A stretch of DNA of 64,000 nucleotides, taken from NCBI GenBank assembly GCA_934792625.1, contig CAKVON010000001.1:62001-126000 (forward strand), written 5' to 3'. Source of the stretch: an uncultured Atopobiaceae bacterium. GTDB taxonomy: Bacteria > Actinomycetota > Coriobacteriia > Coriobacteriales > Atopobiaceae. The notes under the pieces were generated by a model. The model saw only the letters and a list, made by a program, of their open reading frames with translations. It was not told the DNA's origin and did no database searches. The position numbers and the translations under genes were made by a program. Shown here one piece after another: positions 41,551 to 49,522 of this stretch. Each line of letters starts with the position of its first letter. Position 1 is the stretch's first letter.

Positions 41551-42330
41551 CTACATCGAGTGCTCGAGGTACTCGTCGCGTCCCCACTTGAGGGCCTGCT
41601 TGCCCTCGCGCACGGTGATCACCTGGCGCGCGACCGCAAGCGAGATCTCGTACAGGGTGATAAGTGCCGCGAACATGAGGAACATCGTCACCGGTGACGC
41701 GTCTGGCGTGACGATGGCCGACAGGACCATGAGGCCGACGTAGACGTAGCGCCAGCCGGAGCGCAGCGTCTTGTACGGCACGATGTGGAAGATCGTGAGG
41801 TAGAAGATGACCAGCGGCAGCTCGAAGGCCACGCCGAAGCCGATCTCCAGCAGCATGATTATCGATATGTAGTCCTCGGCCTGGGCGACGACCGCGGCGA
41901 AGTCGGAGGACTGCGCGTACAGCCAGCCGAACGCCGTCTTGAGGATGATGAAGTAGCAGAACACCATGCCCAGGAAGAACAGGACGATGAGCGCGGCGAC
42001 GGTCGGGATGACCCACCTGCGCTCGTTCGGCTTGAGGGCGGGCAGGAAGAACGCCATGATCTCCCACACCAGGATGGGCGTGCACACGATGATGCCCGCG
42101 AAGATGGCGACCTTGAAGCGCACCGTGAAGCCGCCGAGGGCGGTAAGGACGCTCAGCTGGCCTCCCGGCAGAAACGGACGGATGGGGTCGAGAAGGACGT
42201 CGATGATGACGGGCGTGGCCTCGTAGACGACGATCGCGGTGATGAGCACCGAGACGATCATGATCGTAAGGCGGCGGCGCAGCTCCCCGAGGTGGTCGAG
42301 AAGCGGCATGCGAGCTGGTCCGATGGGCAT
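41551..42330 (-). CDS. tatC: twin-arginine translocase subunit TatC
   Basis: Core receptor of the Tat protein export system. 259 residues with six membrane helices, the N-terminal MPLLDHLGELRRRL signature and the conserved LEIGFGVAFELPLVIF segment. ATG 42330 is followed by another at 42309 (MPLLDHL), which may be the true start by family comparison. It is downstream of tatA/B by about 20 bp. Confidence 0.95.
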   Translation of the reverse strand: MPIGPARMPLLDHLGELRRRLTIMIVSVLITAIVVYEATPVIIDVLLDPIRPFLPGGQLSVLTALGGFTVRFKVAIFAGIIVCTPILVWEIMAFFLPALKPNERRWVIPTVAALIVLFFLGMVFCYFIILKTAFGWLYAQSSDFAAVVAQAEDYISIIMLLEIGFGVAFELPLVIFYLTIFHIVPYKTLRSGWRYVYVGLMVLSAIVTPDASPVTMFLMFAALITLYEISLAVARQVITVREGKQALKWGRDEYLEHSM

Positions 42331-42351
42331 GGGTGTTCGGGAGGAGGGCCT

Positions 42352-43104
42352 TTAGGCCTGCTCGGTCCCTGCCTCCTCTCCGGTGGTCTGGTTGTCGGCG
42401 CCAGCGTCCGAATCCGAGTCGGAATCGACGTCGTCGTCCGAGTCGGCATCGCTGTCGGCGGCGGTGCGCTCGGCCTCGGCGGCCGCGCGGCGGGCCTGCT
42501 CGGCACGCTCGCGCACGGCGGCGGCACGCTTGGGGCTCAGGCCGTAGAGCGCCACGGCGGCGGACTCGTCGACCTGCTCGGGCTCGTCGTCGGGCGCGGC
42601 GGCGTCGGGCGCGGGAACGTCCGCACCAGCGTCGCCGTCGGAGTCGGAATCGAGGTCGTCGTCGGTGTCGGGCACGTGGGCCGCGCGACGGCGCTCCTCG
42701 GCGCGGCGGCGTGCGGCAGCGGCGGCATCCTGCGCGGGCGCAGGCGCGTCGGCCGCGGGCTCGCCGTCCTTCTCGGCAGCGGCGGTGTCGGCAGCGGCGG
42801 CCTCGGCTGCCAGGCGCGCCTTGCGCTCGGCGAAGGTCTCGGTCGGCTTGCGATCGGACTCGTCGGGCAGGTCGGCGTCATCGTCGTCGACAACCCTCTT
42901 CTTGGAGGGGACGCCGTTGGCGGCGTCGTTGATGGGATCGATGACCTCCGCCTTGACGACCTTGGTCAGCCCCTCCTGCGCCTCGCGGAACTGCCTGAGG
43001 CCACGCCCGATGGTGCGGCCCATGCCGGGCAGCTTGTCGGGGCCAAACAGCAGGAACCCGAAGATCAGGATAAGTGCGAACTCTGTCTCGCCGATGCCAA
43101 ACAA
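42352..43104 (-). CDS. tatA: TatA/TatB-family translocase subunit with long acidic tail
   Basis: The first ~55 residues are a normal TatA/B protein: one membrane helix, the FGP motif (FGFLLFGPDKLPGMG) and an amphipathic helix. The remaining ~190 residues are a low-complexity Asp/Ser/Ala/Glu tail (DDDLDSDSDGDAGAD and DSDADSDDDVDSDSDSD), far beyond the usual 60-120 residue length. One TatA-like gene next to tatC is typical of minimal Tat systems. The tail faces the cytoplasm and is very acidic. tatA, tatC and the STAS and TPR genes are closely spaced on one strand. Confidence 0.9.
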   Translation of the reverse strand: MFGIGETEFALILIFGFLLFGPDKLPGMGRTIGRGLRQFREAQEGLTKVVKAEVIDPINDAANGVPSKKRVVDDDDADLPDESDRKPTETFAERKARLAAEAAAADTAAAEKDGEPAADAPAPAQDAAAAARRRAEERRRAAHVPDTDDDLDSDSDGDAGADVPAPDAAAPDDEPEQVDESAAVALYGLSPKRAAAVRERAEQARRAAAEAERTAADSDADSDDDVDSDSDSDAGADNQTTGEEAGTEQA

Positions 43105-43116
43105 GTGAGCTCCCCC

Positions 43117-43434
43117 TTACTGTGCGTCGCGGACGTTGAGCTCGGCGCCGACGCCGAGAAGCGTCAGGACGCGGGAGACGTTGTGCTGCGGACGCGCGAC
43201 CTCGAGCGTGACGTCTGCCTCGGAGGCGCGGTGCGCCGCACCCACGAGCACGCCGATGCCGGTCGAGTCGATGTAGGGGACGTCGGCCAGGTCGCAGACG
43301 ACGTCGGTGGCGTCTGCAGACAGCGCCTGGTCGATGGCGTCGCGCAGGACGTCGGCGCACGAGACGTCGACCTCCCCGTGGACGGACAGGGTCACGCGGG
43401 ACCCCTCGCGCTTGGAATCGATGGTGAGCTCCAT
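43117..43434 (-). CDS. STAS-domain anti-sigma factor antagonist
   Basis: 105-residue SpoIIAA/RsbV-like protein. The phosphorylatable Ser is in VPYIDSTGIGVLVGA. Family members switch partner kinases and sigma factors by phosphorylation of this Ser. No anti-sigma kinase gene lies nearby, so the partner is elsewhere. It lies 12 bp upstream of tatA and 20 bp downstream of the TPR gene. Confidence 0.88.
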   Translation of the reverse strand: MELTIDSKREGSRVTLSVHGEVDVSCADVLRDAIDQALSADATDVVCDLADVPYIDSTGIGVLVGAAHRASEADVTLEVARPQHNVSRVLTLLGVGAELNVRDAQ

Positions 43435-43454
43435 TGGTGCTCCCTTCTTGCCGC

Positions 43455-44282
43455 TTACTCCCCCGAGGTGGCCGCGCTGTTGAGCACGCTCTCGAGGCTC
43501 TGCTGGCCCGTCGTCGAACCGCCGTTGCCCTCACTGGCCTTCATGGCGGTCAGCTGCTGGTTGGCGAGGGACTTGGCGCCGTACGAGTCATCCTTGTCGA
43601 CCTCGATGGCCTTCTCGTAGGCGGACGTGGCCTTGTCGTTGTCGCCGCCGAGCTGGTACATCACGCCCAGGTAGGCCCAGGCGGGACCGTACTCCTTGCC
43701 GTCGCCGGCCGTGAAGTCCTTGAGCGCCTTGAGGGCGTTGTCGGTGTCGCCACGGTAATACTGGCACAGCGCGCGACGGACGTGGACGTCGTTGGAGTCG
43801 TTGAGCTTGAGGTACTCGTCGTAGTTGTCGATGGCTTGGTCGTACAGGTCCTTCACGTGCGCCTTGCCGGCGTCGTCGGACGCGTAGTACGAGGCGGTCG
43901 AGGCCCAGCTCATGTAGTCGTTGCCCAGGTTGAGAAGGGCCGCGAGGTTCTTGGGGTCCTTCTTGAGCTTGGCCTTGAGCTCCTTGACGAGCGCACCGTA
44001 CCGCTCGTCAACGGTGTCCATGGTCACCGTCTCCTGCTGGGTGGTGGCCTTGTCGGAGCTGTCGCCGGAGCCGGCAGAGGCGGCCTGCTGCGTCGCGTTG
44101 GCGCCCGACAGGATCGACGAGAGCGAGGGCAGCAGGATGGACAGGACCATGAGCACCGCCATCAGGGCGACGACGATGGTGGTGAAGCGCTTGCGGCTGT
44201 CCTCGCTCGACTTTGCCTTGCCCTTAACCGCGGAGTCGGCCGTGGTGCGACCCTGCTTCTTGCGGCCCTTCTTGGTAGCCAT
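43455..44282 (-). CDS. membrane-anchored tetratricopeptide repeat protein
   Basis: 275 residues. A basic cytoplasmic N-terminus (MATKKGRKKQGR) leads to one membrane helix (about 34-58, FTTIVVALMAVLMVLSILLP), then an outside domain with at least three TPR units (AALLNLGNDYMSW, LYDQAIDNYDEYLKLN, AWAYLGVMYQLGGDNDKATSAYEKAIEVD) and a Ser/Gly/Thr end. A scaffold role is likely, but the partners are unknown. It appears to be the first gene of the TPR-STAS-tatA-tatC unit. Confidence 0.85.
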   Translation of the reverse strand: MATKKGRKKQGRTTADSAVKGKAKSSEDSRKRFTTIVVALMAVLMVLSILLPSLSSILSGANATQQAASAGSGDSSDKATTQQETVTMDTVDERYGALVKELKAKLKKDPKNLAALLNLGNDYMSWASTASYYASDDAGKAHVKDLYDQAIDNYDEYLKLNDSNDVHVRRALCQYYRGDTDNALKALKDFTAGDGKEYGPAWAYLGVMYQLGGDNDKATSAYEKAIEVDKDDSYGAKSLANQQLTAMKASEGNGGSTTGQQSLESVLNSAATSGE

Positions 44283-44371
44283 CGACTACGTTCCTTTCCA
44301 AACCCGCGCCCTGCCTTCGCGCGGGCGCCGCCACGTGCGGGCATGCGCCCACACCCAACTTGCAGCGTTCT

Positions 44372-44377
44372 ATTCTA
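44372..44377 (-). promoter_or_regulatory. -10 element of the TPR-STAS-tat operon
   Basis: TAGAAT on the minus strand about 90 bp upstream of the TPR gene, just past the terminator of the upstream aminotransferase. The -35 is weak. Confidence 0.4.
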
Positions 44378-44379
44378 CA

Positions 44380-44414
44380 GAAAAGGGCCGGGGCTTCCGT
44401 GGTCGCCCCGGCCC
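44380..44414 (-). terminator. intrinsic terminator of the aminotransferase gene
   Basis: GGGCCGGGGC / GCCCCGGCCC perfect 10-bp stem, followed on the minus strand by TTTTCTG. Confidence 0.88.
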
Positions 44415-44473
44415 AGCGTCGTTTCATGCGTTCGCGTCACACCCGAGGCGACGTTCGCCCCGCGGACCAGGCC

Positions 44474-45763
44474 CTACGCGGTCCTCGCCTGGAGGGCGAG
44501 CCTCGCCGAGACGAGCTTGACGCACACGACGAACACGTCGAGCGCGGCGCCCAGCTCCTCGAGGGAGGGGTAGGTCGGGGCGATGCGGATGTTGGTGTCG
44601 CGCGGGTCCCTGCCGTACGGCCAGGTGGCGCCGGCGCCGGTCATCTTGACGCCAAGCTCGGCAGCCAGCCCGACGATGGCCTTGGCCGAGCCCTCGGGAC
44701 CGTCGAAGCTCACGAAGTAGCCGCCGTTGGGCTTGGTCCAGGTGGCGACGTCAAGGTCGCCGAGGCCCTCGGAGAGCTTGCGCTGCACCAGCGCGAAGCG
44801 CGGGGCGACGAACTGCGCGTGGCGCGACATGTGGGCGCGCACGCCCGTGAGGTCCTTCAGGTAGCGGGCGTGGGCGAGCTGCACCATCTTGTTGGGGCAG
44901 ACCTGCGCGATGCCGAGGGCGCGACGAATCTCGGCAAGGTCGTCATCGTCGGCGGCGACCCAGGCCATGCCGGCACCGGGGAAGGTGACCTTGGAGGTGC
45001 TGGCGAACTCGTACACCAGGTTCGAGTTGCCCGCCTCGTGAACTGCCGAGAAGATCTCCAGAAGCTCGTCACCGGGCTGGACGATGTCGTGCACGGCGTA
45101 GGCGTTGTCCCAGAAGATGCGGAAGTCCTTGGCCGCGGGCTTGAGCGCCGCGAACGCGCGGACCACGTCGTCGGAGTAGGTGATGCCCGTGGGGTTCTCG
45201 TACTTGGGCACGCACCAGATGCCCTTGACCTGCGGGTCGCCCTCGACCAGGCGCCTGACCTCGTCCATGTCGGGGCCGTCGGCGCCCATCTCGATGGGGA
45301 CGTTGACGATGCCGAGGGATTCGGTGATGGCAAAGTGGCGGTCGTAGCCGGGACTCGGGCACAGGAACTTGACCTCGCCCTGGCGGCACCACGGCTCGCA
45401 GCCGGCGACGCCGTGGACGTAGGCGTTGGTCACCAGGGCGTGCATGAGCGAGAGACTCGCGGAGTTGCCCACGATGACGTTGGCGGGGTCGACGCCCAGG
45501 ACCTCGGCGGCCAGGCGGCGCGCGGAGGGCAGGCCGTCGGGACAGCCGTAGTTGGCCGCGTCGACGCCCTCGTCCTCGAGGCTCGAGACACTCGTGAGCT
45601 CGTCGAGAAGGGCTCGCGAGATGTCGACCTGCTCGGGGTTGGGCTTGCCGCGGGCCATGTCGAGCTTGAGGTCGCGGGCACGCAGCTCGTCAGCCTCGGC
45701 CTCCAGTCGGGAGATCTCGTCGCGAAGCTGTTCGTCGCTCATGTTGACGTATGCGTTGGGCAT
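44474..45763 (-). CDS. aminotransferase class I/II (aspartate aminotransferase type Ic-like)
   Basis: PLP-dependent enzyme of 429 residues. It has MARGKPNPEQVDISR, the CPKYENPTG(I) motif (here VPKYENPTGITYS), the Asp-Asn cofactor contact WDNAYAVHD, the Schiff-base Lys in STSKVTFPGAGM and the substrate-binding Arg region near the end (NIRIAPTYPS). It resembles the actinobacterial subgroup of aspartate aminotransferases with a MocR-like fold. ATG 45763 has an excellent site, GAGGAGGACCA. It is monocistronic, with its own promoter (TATACT 45836-45841) and terminator. Confidence 0.88.
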   Translation of the reverse strand: MPNAYVNMSDEQLRDEISRLEAEADELRARDLKLDMARGKPNPEQVDISRALLDELTSVSSLEDEGVDAANYGCPDGLPSARRLAAEVLGVDPANVIVGNSASLSLMHALVTNAYVHGVAGCEPWCRQGEVKFLCPSPGYDRHFAITESLGIVNVPIEMGADGPDMDEVRRLVEGDPQVKGIWCVPKYENPTGITYSDDVVRAFAALKPAAKDFRIFWDNAYAVHDIVQPGDELLEIFSAVHEAGNSNLVYEFASTSKVTFPGAGMAWVAADDDDLAEIRRALGIAQVCPNKMVQLAHARYLKDLTGVRAHMSRHAQFVAPRFALVQRKLSEGLGDLDVATWTKPNGGYFVSFDGPEGSAKAIVGLAAELGVKMTGAGATWPYGRDPRDTNIRIAPTYPSLEELGAALDVFVVCVKLVSARLALQARTA

Positions 45764-45835
45764 TGGTCCTCCTCGGTCACGCCCGCGCCTTGTGCGCGTG
45801 GTTGGGCGTCTCGGGCGTCCTTCTCGTCCGCGAAA

Positions 45836-45864
45836 AGTATAGCCCCGGGATGCCGCCGCAAGAG
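45836..45864 (-). promoter_or_regulatory. candidate promoter of the aminotransferase gene
   Basis: TATACT on the minus strand (45841-45836). The hexamer 17 bp upstream is CTCTTG. The candidate pcrA promoter (TACACT 52103-52098) has the same CTCTTG at the same 17-bp distance, which may be chance or a shared non-standard -35. Confidence 0.35.
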
Positions 45865-45962
45865 CAGCGTGGGAGGCCTTCAGCCGGGCCACATGCCGCC
45901 GACACGCAGCAGGTGGCCCGCGCGGCCGATCGCGGAGCGACCGCGTGGGCCGTTCGGGTACC

Positions 45963-46244
45963 ATGGTCGCCATGACTAACCAGAGCAAAAGGCGCCCCAC
46001 GAGCGCACCCGCACCCGAGTACGGCGAGCTGCAGAGGCTCGTCGACTCGCTGTATGCCGTCGACGAGACCGTGACCAGGCTCGACGTGGTCGTCCGCGCC
46101 GAGATGGACGACCTGGGCGAGGACCTCATCGAGGTGGTCAACCTGCTGCCCGCCGGCACCTACCGGCGCATGAGGCTGTGCGACCAGCTGAACTCGATCA
46201 TCACCGCGCACGGCTGGGGCTACGTCTACGGGACCGTCAGCTAG
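45963..46244 (+). CDS. small conserved-looking protein of unknown function
   Basis: About 93 residues (90 if the ATG at 45972 is used). Acidic and mostly helical: LQRLVDSLYAVDETVTRLDVVV, EDLIEVVNLLPAGTYRRMRLCDQLNSII and the end GWGYVYGTVS. There is no signal or membrane segment. Plus-strand codon use and compactness support it as real. Lone gene, divergent from the aminotransferase. Not recognised. The start is uncertain because neither ATG has a good ribosome binding site. Confidence 0.65.
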   Translation: MVAMTNQSKRRPTSAPAPEYGELQRLVDSLYAVDETVTRLDVVVRAEMDDLGEDLIEVVNLLPAGTYRRMRLCDQLNSIITAHGWGYVYGTVS

Positions 46245-46273
46245 CTGCGCGGGTAGGCCCGTCGCACGAGCCG

Positions 46274-47692
46274 CTACTCGGACGGGCGCCTGCCCGCAAT
46301 AGCGTCGTGAACGCGCACGAAGAGCACGCCCAGCGCACCCGCCGTGAACGAGCCGGCGAGGATCGCGCACTTGGCTGCCATGACCTCGGCCGGGTTGGGG
46401 AACGCCAGGCCGGCGATGAGGATCGACATGGTGAAGCCCATGCCGCCCATGATGCCCACGGCGATGACCTGGTCCCAGGTGACGCGACGCGGCAGCTTGG
46501 CAAAGCCGACCTTGACGAGCGCCCAGGTGACGGCCACGATGCCGAGCGGCTTGCCCAGCACCGCGCCCAGGAACACGCCCTGGGTAACGGGGTCGGACAC
46601 GATCGTGCCGAAGTCGGCGCCCACGAGCCTGACCTGCGCGTTCGCGAAGGCGAACAGCGGCAGGATGAGGAAGTTGACGGGAACCGCGATCGCGTGCTCG
46701 ACGCGCTGCAGCGGCGGGGTGACGTGGTGCATCACACGCTCGACCTTCTCGGCAGCGGCCGTGAAGTCGTGCTGGCCCAGGACGTGGGTCTCGTCGTCGT
46801 AGTGATCGTCGAGGACGCGGGCCTGGCTGCCGAGCCAGGGGCGCAGCTGGGACAGGCGGACGTCGGAGCGGGCGGGCAGGAAGAAGGCCAGGATCACGCC
46901 GGCGAGCGTGGCGTGGATGCCCGAGTTGAACATGCAGACCCATAGCACCAGGCCGACCACGAGGTAGTGGCGCGAGGTGTAGACCTTGGCCTTTGCCAGG
47001 GCGGCAAGCACCAGGACGCACACGAGCGACGCCGCGCACCAGGCGATGCTGGGGCTCTGGCCGTAGCAGACGGCCAGGACCACGATGGCCAGGATATCGT
47101 CGGCGATGGCGAGGGTCTGGAAGAAGACCTTGGTCTCGGGGGCCACGCGGTCGCCCAGAAGCGACATGACGCCGAGGGCGAAGGCGATGTCGGTGGCGAT
47201 GGGGATGGCCCAGCCGTGCGGGGCGGCCGAGGCGTTGAGCGCCAGGTAGATAAGGGCGGGCGCGGCCACTCCGCCGACCGCGGCGAGCATGGGCAGGGCA
47301 GCCTGACGCGGGCGGCGCAGCTGGCCCACGGTCATCTCGTACTTGAGCTCGATGCCCACAAGCAGGAAGAAGATGGCCATGAGGAAGTCGTTGACGAACT
47401 GCTCGACGGAAAGCGAGGCCGACAGCGGCCCGACGCCGAGCGTGAGGGGCGTCTCGAGCACCTCGTGCACCACGTGGTAGGCGGGCGAGTTGGCGACGCA
47501 CACCGCCAGCAGCGCCGCGGCGACCATGACGGCCGCGGCGACGGTCCCGTTGGAGGTGATCTTGCTGTGGCGCGACTTGCGGGCGAGCCTCTTTACCACG
47601 GCGGGCTCGCGGATGATGGTGGCCCTGCTCACGGGCGAGGCGGACGCTGCGCTTGCCTGGGTCGACGTCTCGGGCGTGCTGGTCTGGGTCAT
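46274..47692 (-). CDS. nhaA: Na+/H+ antiporter NhaA
   Basis: Membrane antiporter that expels Na+ in exchange for protons. 472 residues with the signature segments ATDIAFALGVMSLLG, the paired Asp of the ion site in AIADDILAIVVLA and the C-terminal GGMGFTMSILIAGLAF. A hydrophilic Ser/Thr-rich N-terminal extension of ~45 residues precedes the first helix. ATG 47692 follows GAGGAAGC; longer frames are not conserved. Confidence 0.94.
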   Translation of the reverse strand: MTQTSTPETSTQASAASASPVSRATIIREPAVVKRLARKSRHSKITSNGTVAAAVMVAAALLAVCVANSPAYHVVHEVLETPLTLGVGPLSASLSVEQFVNDFLMAIFFLLVGIELKYEMTVGQLRRPRQAALPMLAAVGGVAAPALIYLALNASAAPHGWAIPIATDIAFALGVMSLLGDRVAPETKVFFQTLAIADDILAIVVLAVCYGQSPSIAWCAASLVCVLVLAALAKAKVYTSRHYLVVGLVLWVCMFNSGIHATLAGVILAFFLPARSDVRLSQLRPWLGSQARVLDDHYDDETHVLGQHDFTAAAEKVERVMHHVTPPLQRVEHAIAVPVNFLILPLFAFANAQVRLVGADFGTIVSDPVTQGVFLGAVLGKPLGIVAVTWALVKVGFAKLPRRVTWDQVIAVGIMGGMGFTMSILIAGLAFPNPAEVMAAKCAILAGSFTAGALGVLFVRVHDAIAGRRPSE

Positions 47693-47861
47693 GTTATGGG
47701 CTTCCTCACGTCTGTCTCGAAGTTCTTCTCTGCAGGCAATTGTATCCGGCGCGCATTTGCCCCAGACCGGGTTCGCGAGCGGAACCGGAACGTGACCACA
47801 ACCCCGCCCGGACAACTCGACCACAACCCGAGAGCGTCTGTGGAGCATCGCTGGCCTGCGC

Positions 47862-47867
47862 TATAGT
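47862..47867 (+). promoter_or_regulatory. -10 element of the degV gene
   Basis: TATAGT about 80 bp upstream of degV in the divergent spacer with nhaA. The -35 is weak. Confidence 0.35.
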
Positions 47868-47947
47868 CGAGACGATGGATTGGCGCCGGCCCGTGGGCGG
47901 GCGCGCGCCGCCGCCACAAGCGGCGTTCGCGAAACGAGAGGTATCCC

Positions 47948-48817
47948 ATGAACGAAAAGCGCATCGCAATCGTCTGTGACTCGGGCACCGACACGCCCGT
48001 CGACTTCGTCGCGGAGCACGACATCCGCGTCGTGCCGCTACTGCTCAACTACACGGACGGCACGTACCGCTCCTGCGTCGACATCGACTCGGCCCAGGTG
48101 GTCAAGCGCTTTGCGACCGAGATCCCGACCACGTCGCTGCCCAGCCCCCACACCATCCGCGAGACGCTCGAGGCCGCGCGTGACGACGGCTACGAGGCCG
48201 CCGTGTTCGTGACCATCGCGGGCGCCCTGTCGGCCACCAACCAGACGGCCAACCTCGTCGCCTCCGAGATGGACTTCCCCGTCGCGGTCGTCGACTCCAG
48301 AAGCATCGGCCTGGGCGCCGGCCTCACCGTCATGGCCGCCACGCGCCTTGCCGAGAAGGGCCTCGAGCTCGACGAAATCCGCGCGCAGCTCGAGGGGCTG
48401 ACGCGCGACTCGAGCATCTTCTTCTGCCCCAAGACGCTGTCCTACCTGCGCAAGGGAGGACGCATCGGCGAGGCCACGTACCGCCTGGGCTCGGTCCTCA
48501 ACATCAAGCCGGTCATGACCTGCGACCCGGACGGCGCCTACATCGTCGCGCGCAAGGCCCGCGGCTGGGAGCGCGCGCTGCGCGCCGAGGTCGACCTCAT
48601 CTGCGCGGCGGCCTCCAAGCTCGAGAAGGTCGTGCTGGGCATCTGCGTCTCGATGGACCCCGCCGAGCCCGAGCTGTTCGACCGCATGGAGGCCGAGGTC
48701 CGCGAGCGCGTGGGCAACATCGTCGAGGTCATCCGCACGTCGGCCACGCCCGACCTGCTGGTCCACACGGGCCCCGACTTCGTGGGCATCACCTGCGAGC
48801 CCGCCATCGGCTACTAG
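47948..48817 (+). CDS. DegV-family fatty-acid-binding protein
   Basis: 289-residue member of the DegV/FakB family, which binds a fatty acid and presents it to the FakA kinase. It has the N-terminal VCDSGTDTP motif, PTTSLPSPHTI (TSxPS), VDSRSIGLGAGLTVMAA and the lid region LRKGGRIG. No fakA is seen here. Its stop overlaps the stop of mtnN by three bases; the two genes are convergent. Confidence 0.92.
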   Translation: MNEKRIAIVCDSGTDTPVDFVAEHDIRVVPLLLNYTDGTYRSCVDIDSAQVVKRFATEIPTTSLPSPHTIRETLEAARDDGYEAAVFVTIAGALSATNQTANLVASEMDFPVAVVDSRSIGLGAGLTVMAATRLAEKGLELDEIRAQLEGLTRDSSIFFCPKTLSYLRKGGRIGEATYRLGSVLNIKPVMTCDPDGAYIVARKARGWERALRAEVDLICAAASKLEKVVLGICVSMDPAEPELFDRMEAEVRERVGNIVEVIRTSATPDLLVHTGPDFVGITCEPAIGY

Positions 48818-49512
48818 GCCATGCGACGGGCGAGCTCGCCCACGATCTTGGCGCAGCGCTCGGCCGAGCGCTTCTCGAAGATGGGATAGAGGACCTTCTT
48901 CGAGCCGTCGGCCTTGTCCGAGATCGCGCGCACGATGACGAACGGGATCTCGTTGAGCCAGCAGACCTGGGCGATTGGGGCACCCTCCATCTCGCAGCAC
49001 ATCGCGTCGAAGTCGGCCTTGATCCGGGCCTTGCGGGCACGCTCGGCGATGAACTGGTCGCCGGAGGCGACGCGACCCTCGAACACGCCGATCTCGGGCA
49101 CGACCTCGCGGCACGCCTCGACGGCGCGCTCGCGCATCTCGTCGTTGGCGGGAAACGCGATGGTGCCCACCTGGGGAACCTCGCCCGGGGCATAGCCGAG
49201 GCCGGTCACGTCCATGTCGTGGTGCACGGCGTCGGTCGACACGACCACGTCGCCGATCTCGATGCGGTTGTCCAGGGAGCCGGCGACGCCGGTGTTGACG
49301 ACGTGCGTCACGCCGAACTCGTCCGACAGGATCTGGGCGCAGGCGGCGGCGTTGACCTTGCCGATGCCGCAGCGCACGACCACCGCGGGACAGCCGTTGA
49401 GCACGCCCTCGCTAAAGTCCATGTTGGCGCGGGTGACGGTGCGCTCCACGTCCATCTGGTCGCGCAGGGTCGCGACCTCGACCTCCATGGCGCCAATGAT
49501 TCCGAGCTTCAT
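48814..49512 (-). CDS. mtnN: 5'-methylthioadenosine/S-adenosylhomocysteine nucleosidase
   Basis: Hydrolyses MTA and SAH in the methionine salvage and methylation cycles. 232 residues with GIIGAMEVEVATLRDQM, VNTGVAGSLDNRIEIGDVVVS, the catalytic segment VEMEGAPIAQVC (here CEMEGAPIAQVC) and the Asp in VRAISDKADG. It is in tight order with pcrA upstream, with a gap of about 10 bp, so they are probably co-transcribed. Confidence 0.95.
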   Translation of the reverse strand: MKLGIIGAMEVEVATLRDQMDVERTVTRANMDFSEGVLNGCPAVVVRCGIGKVNAAACAQILSDEFGVTHVVNTGVAGSLDNRIEIGDVVVSTDAVHHDMDVTGLGYAPGEVPQVGTIAFPANDEMRERAVEACREVVPEIGVFEGRVASGDQFIAERARKARIKADFDAMCCEMEGAPIAQVCWLNEIPFVIVRAISDKADGSKKVLYPIFEKRSAERCAKIVGELARRMA

Positions 49513-49522
49513 GGGTCCTCCC

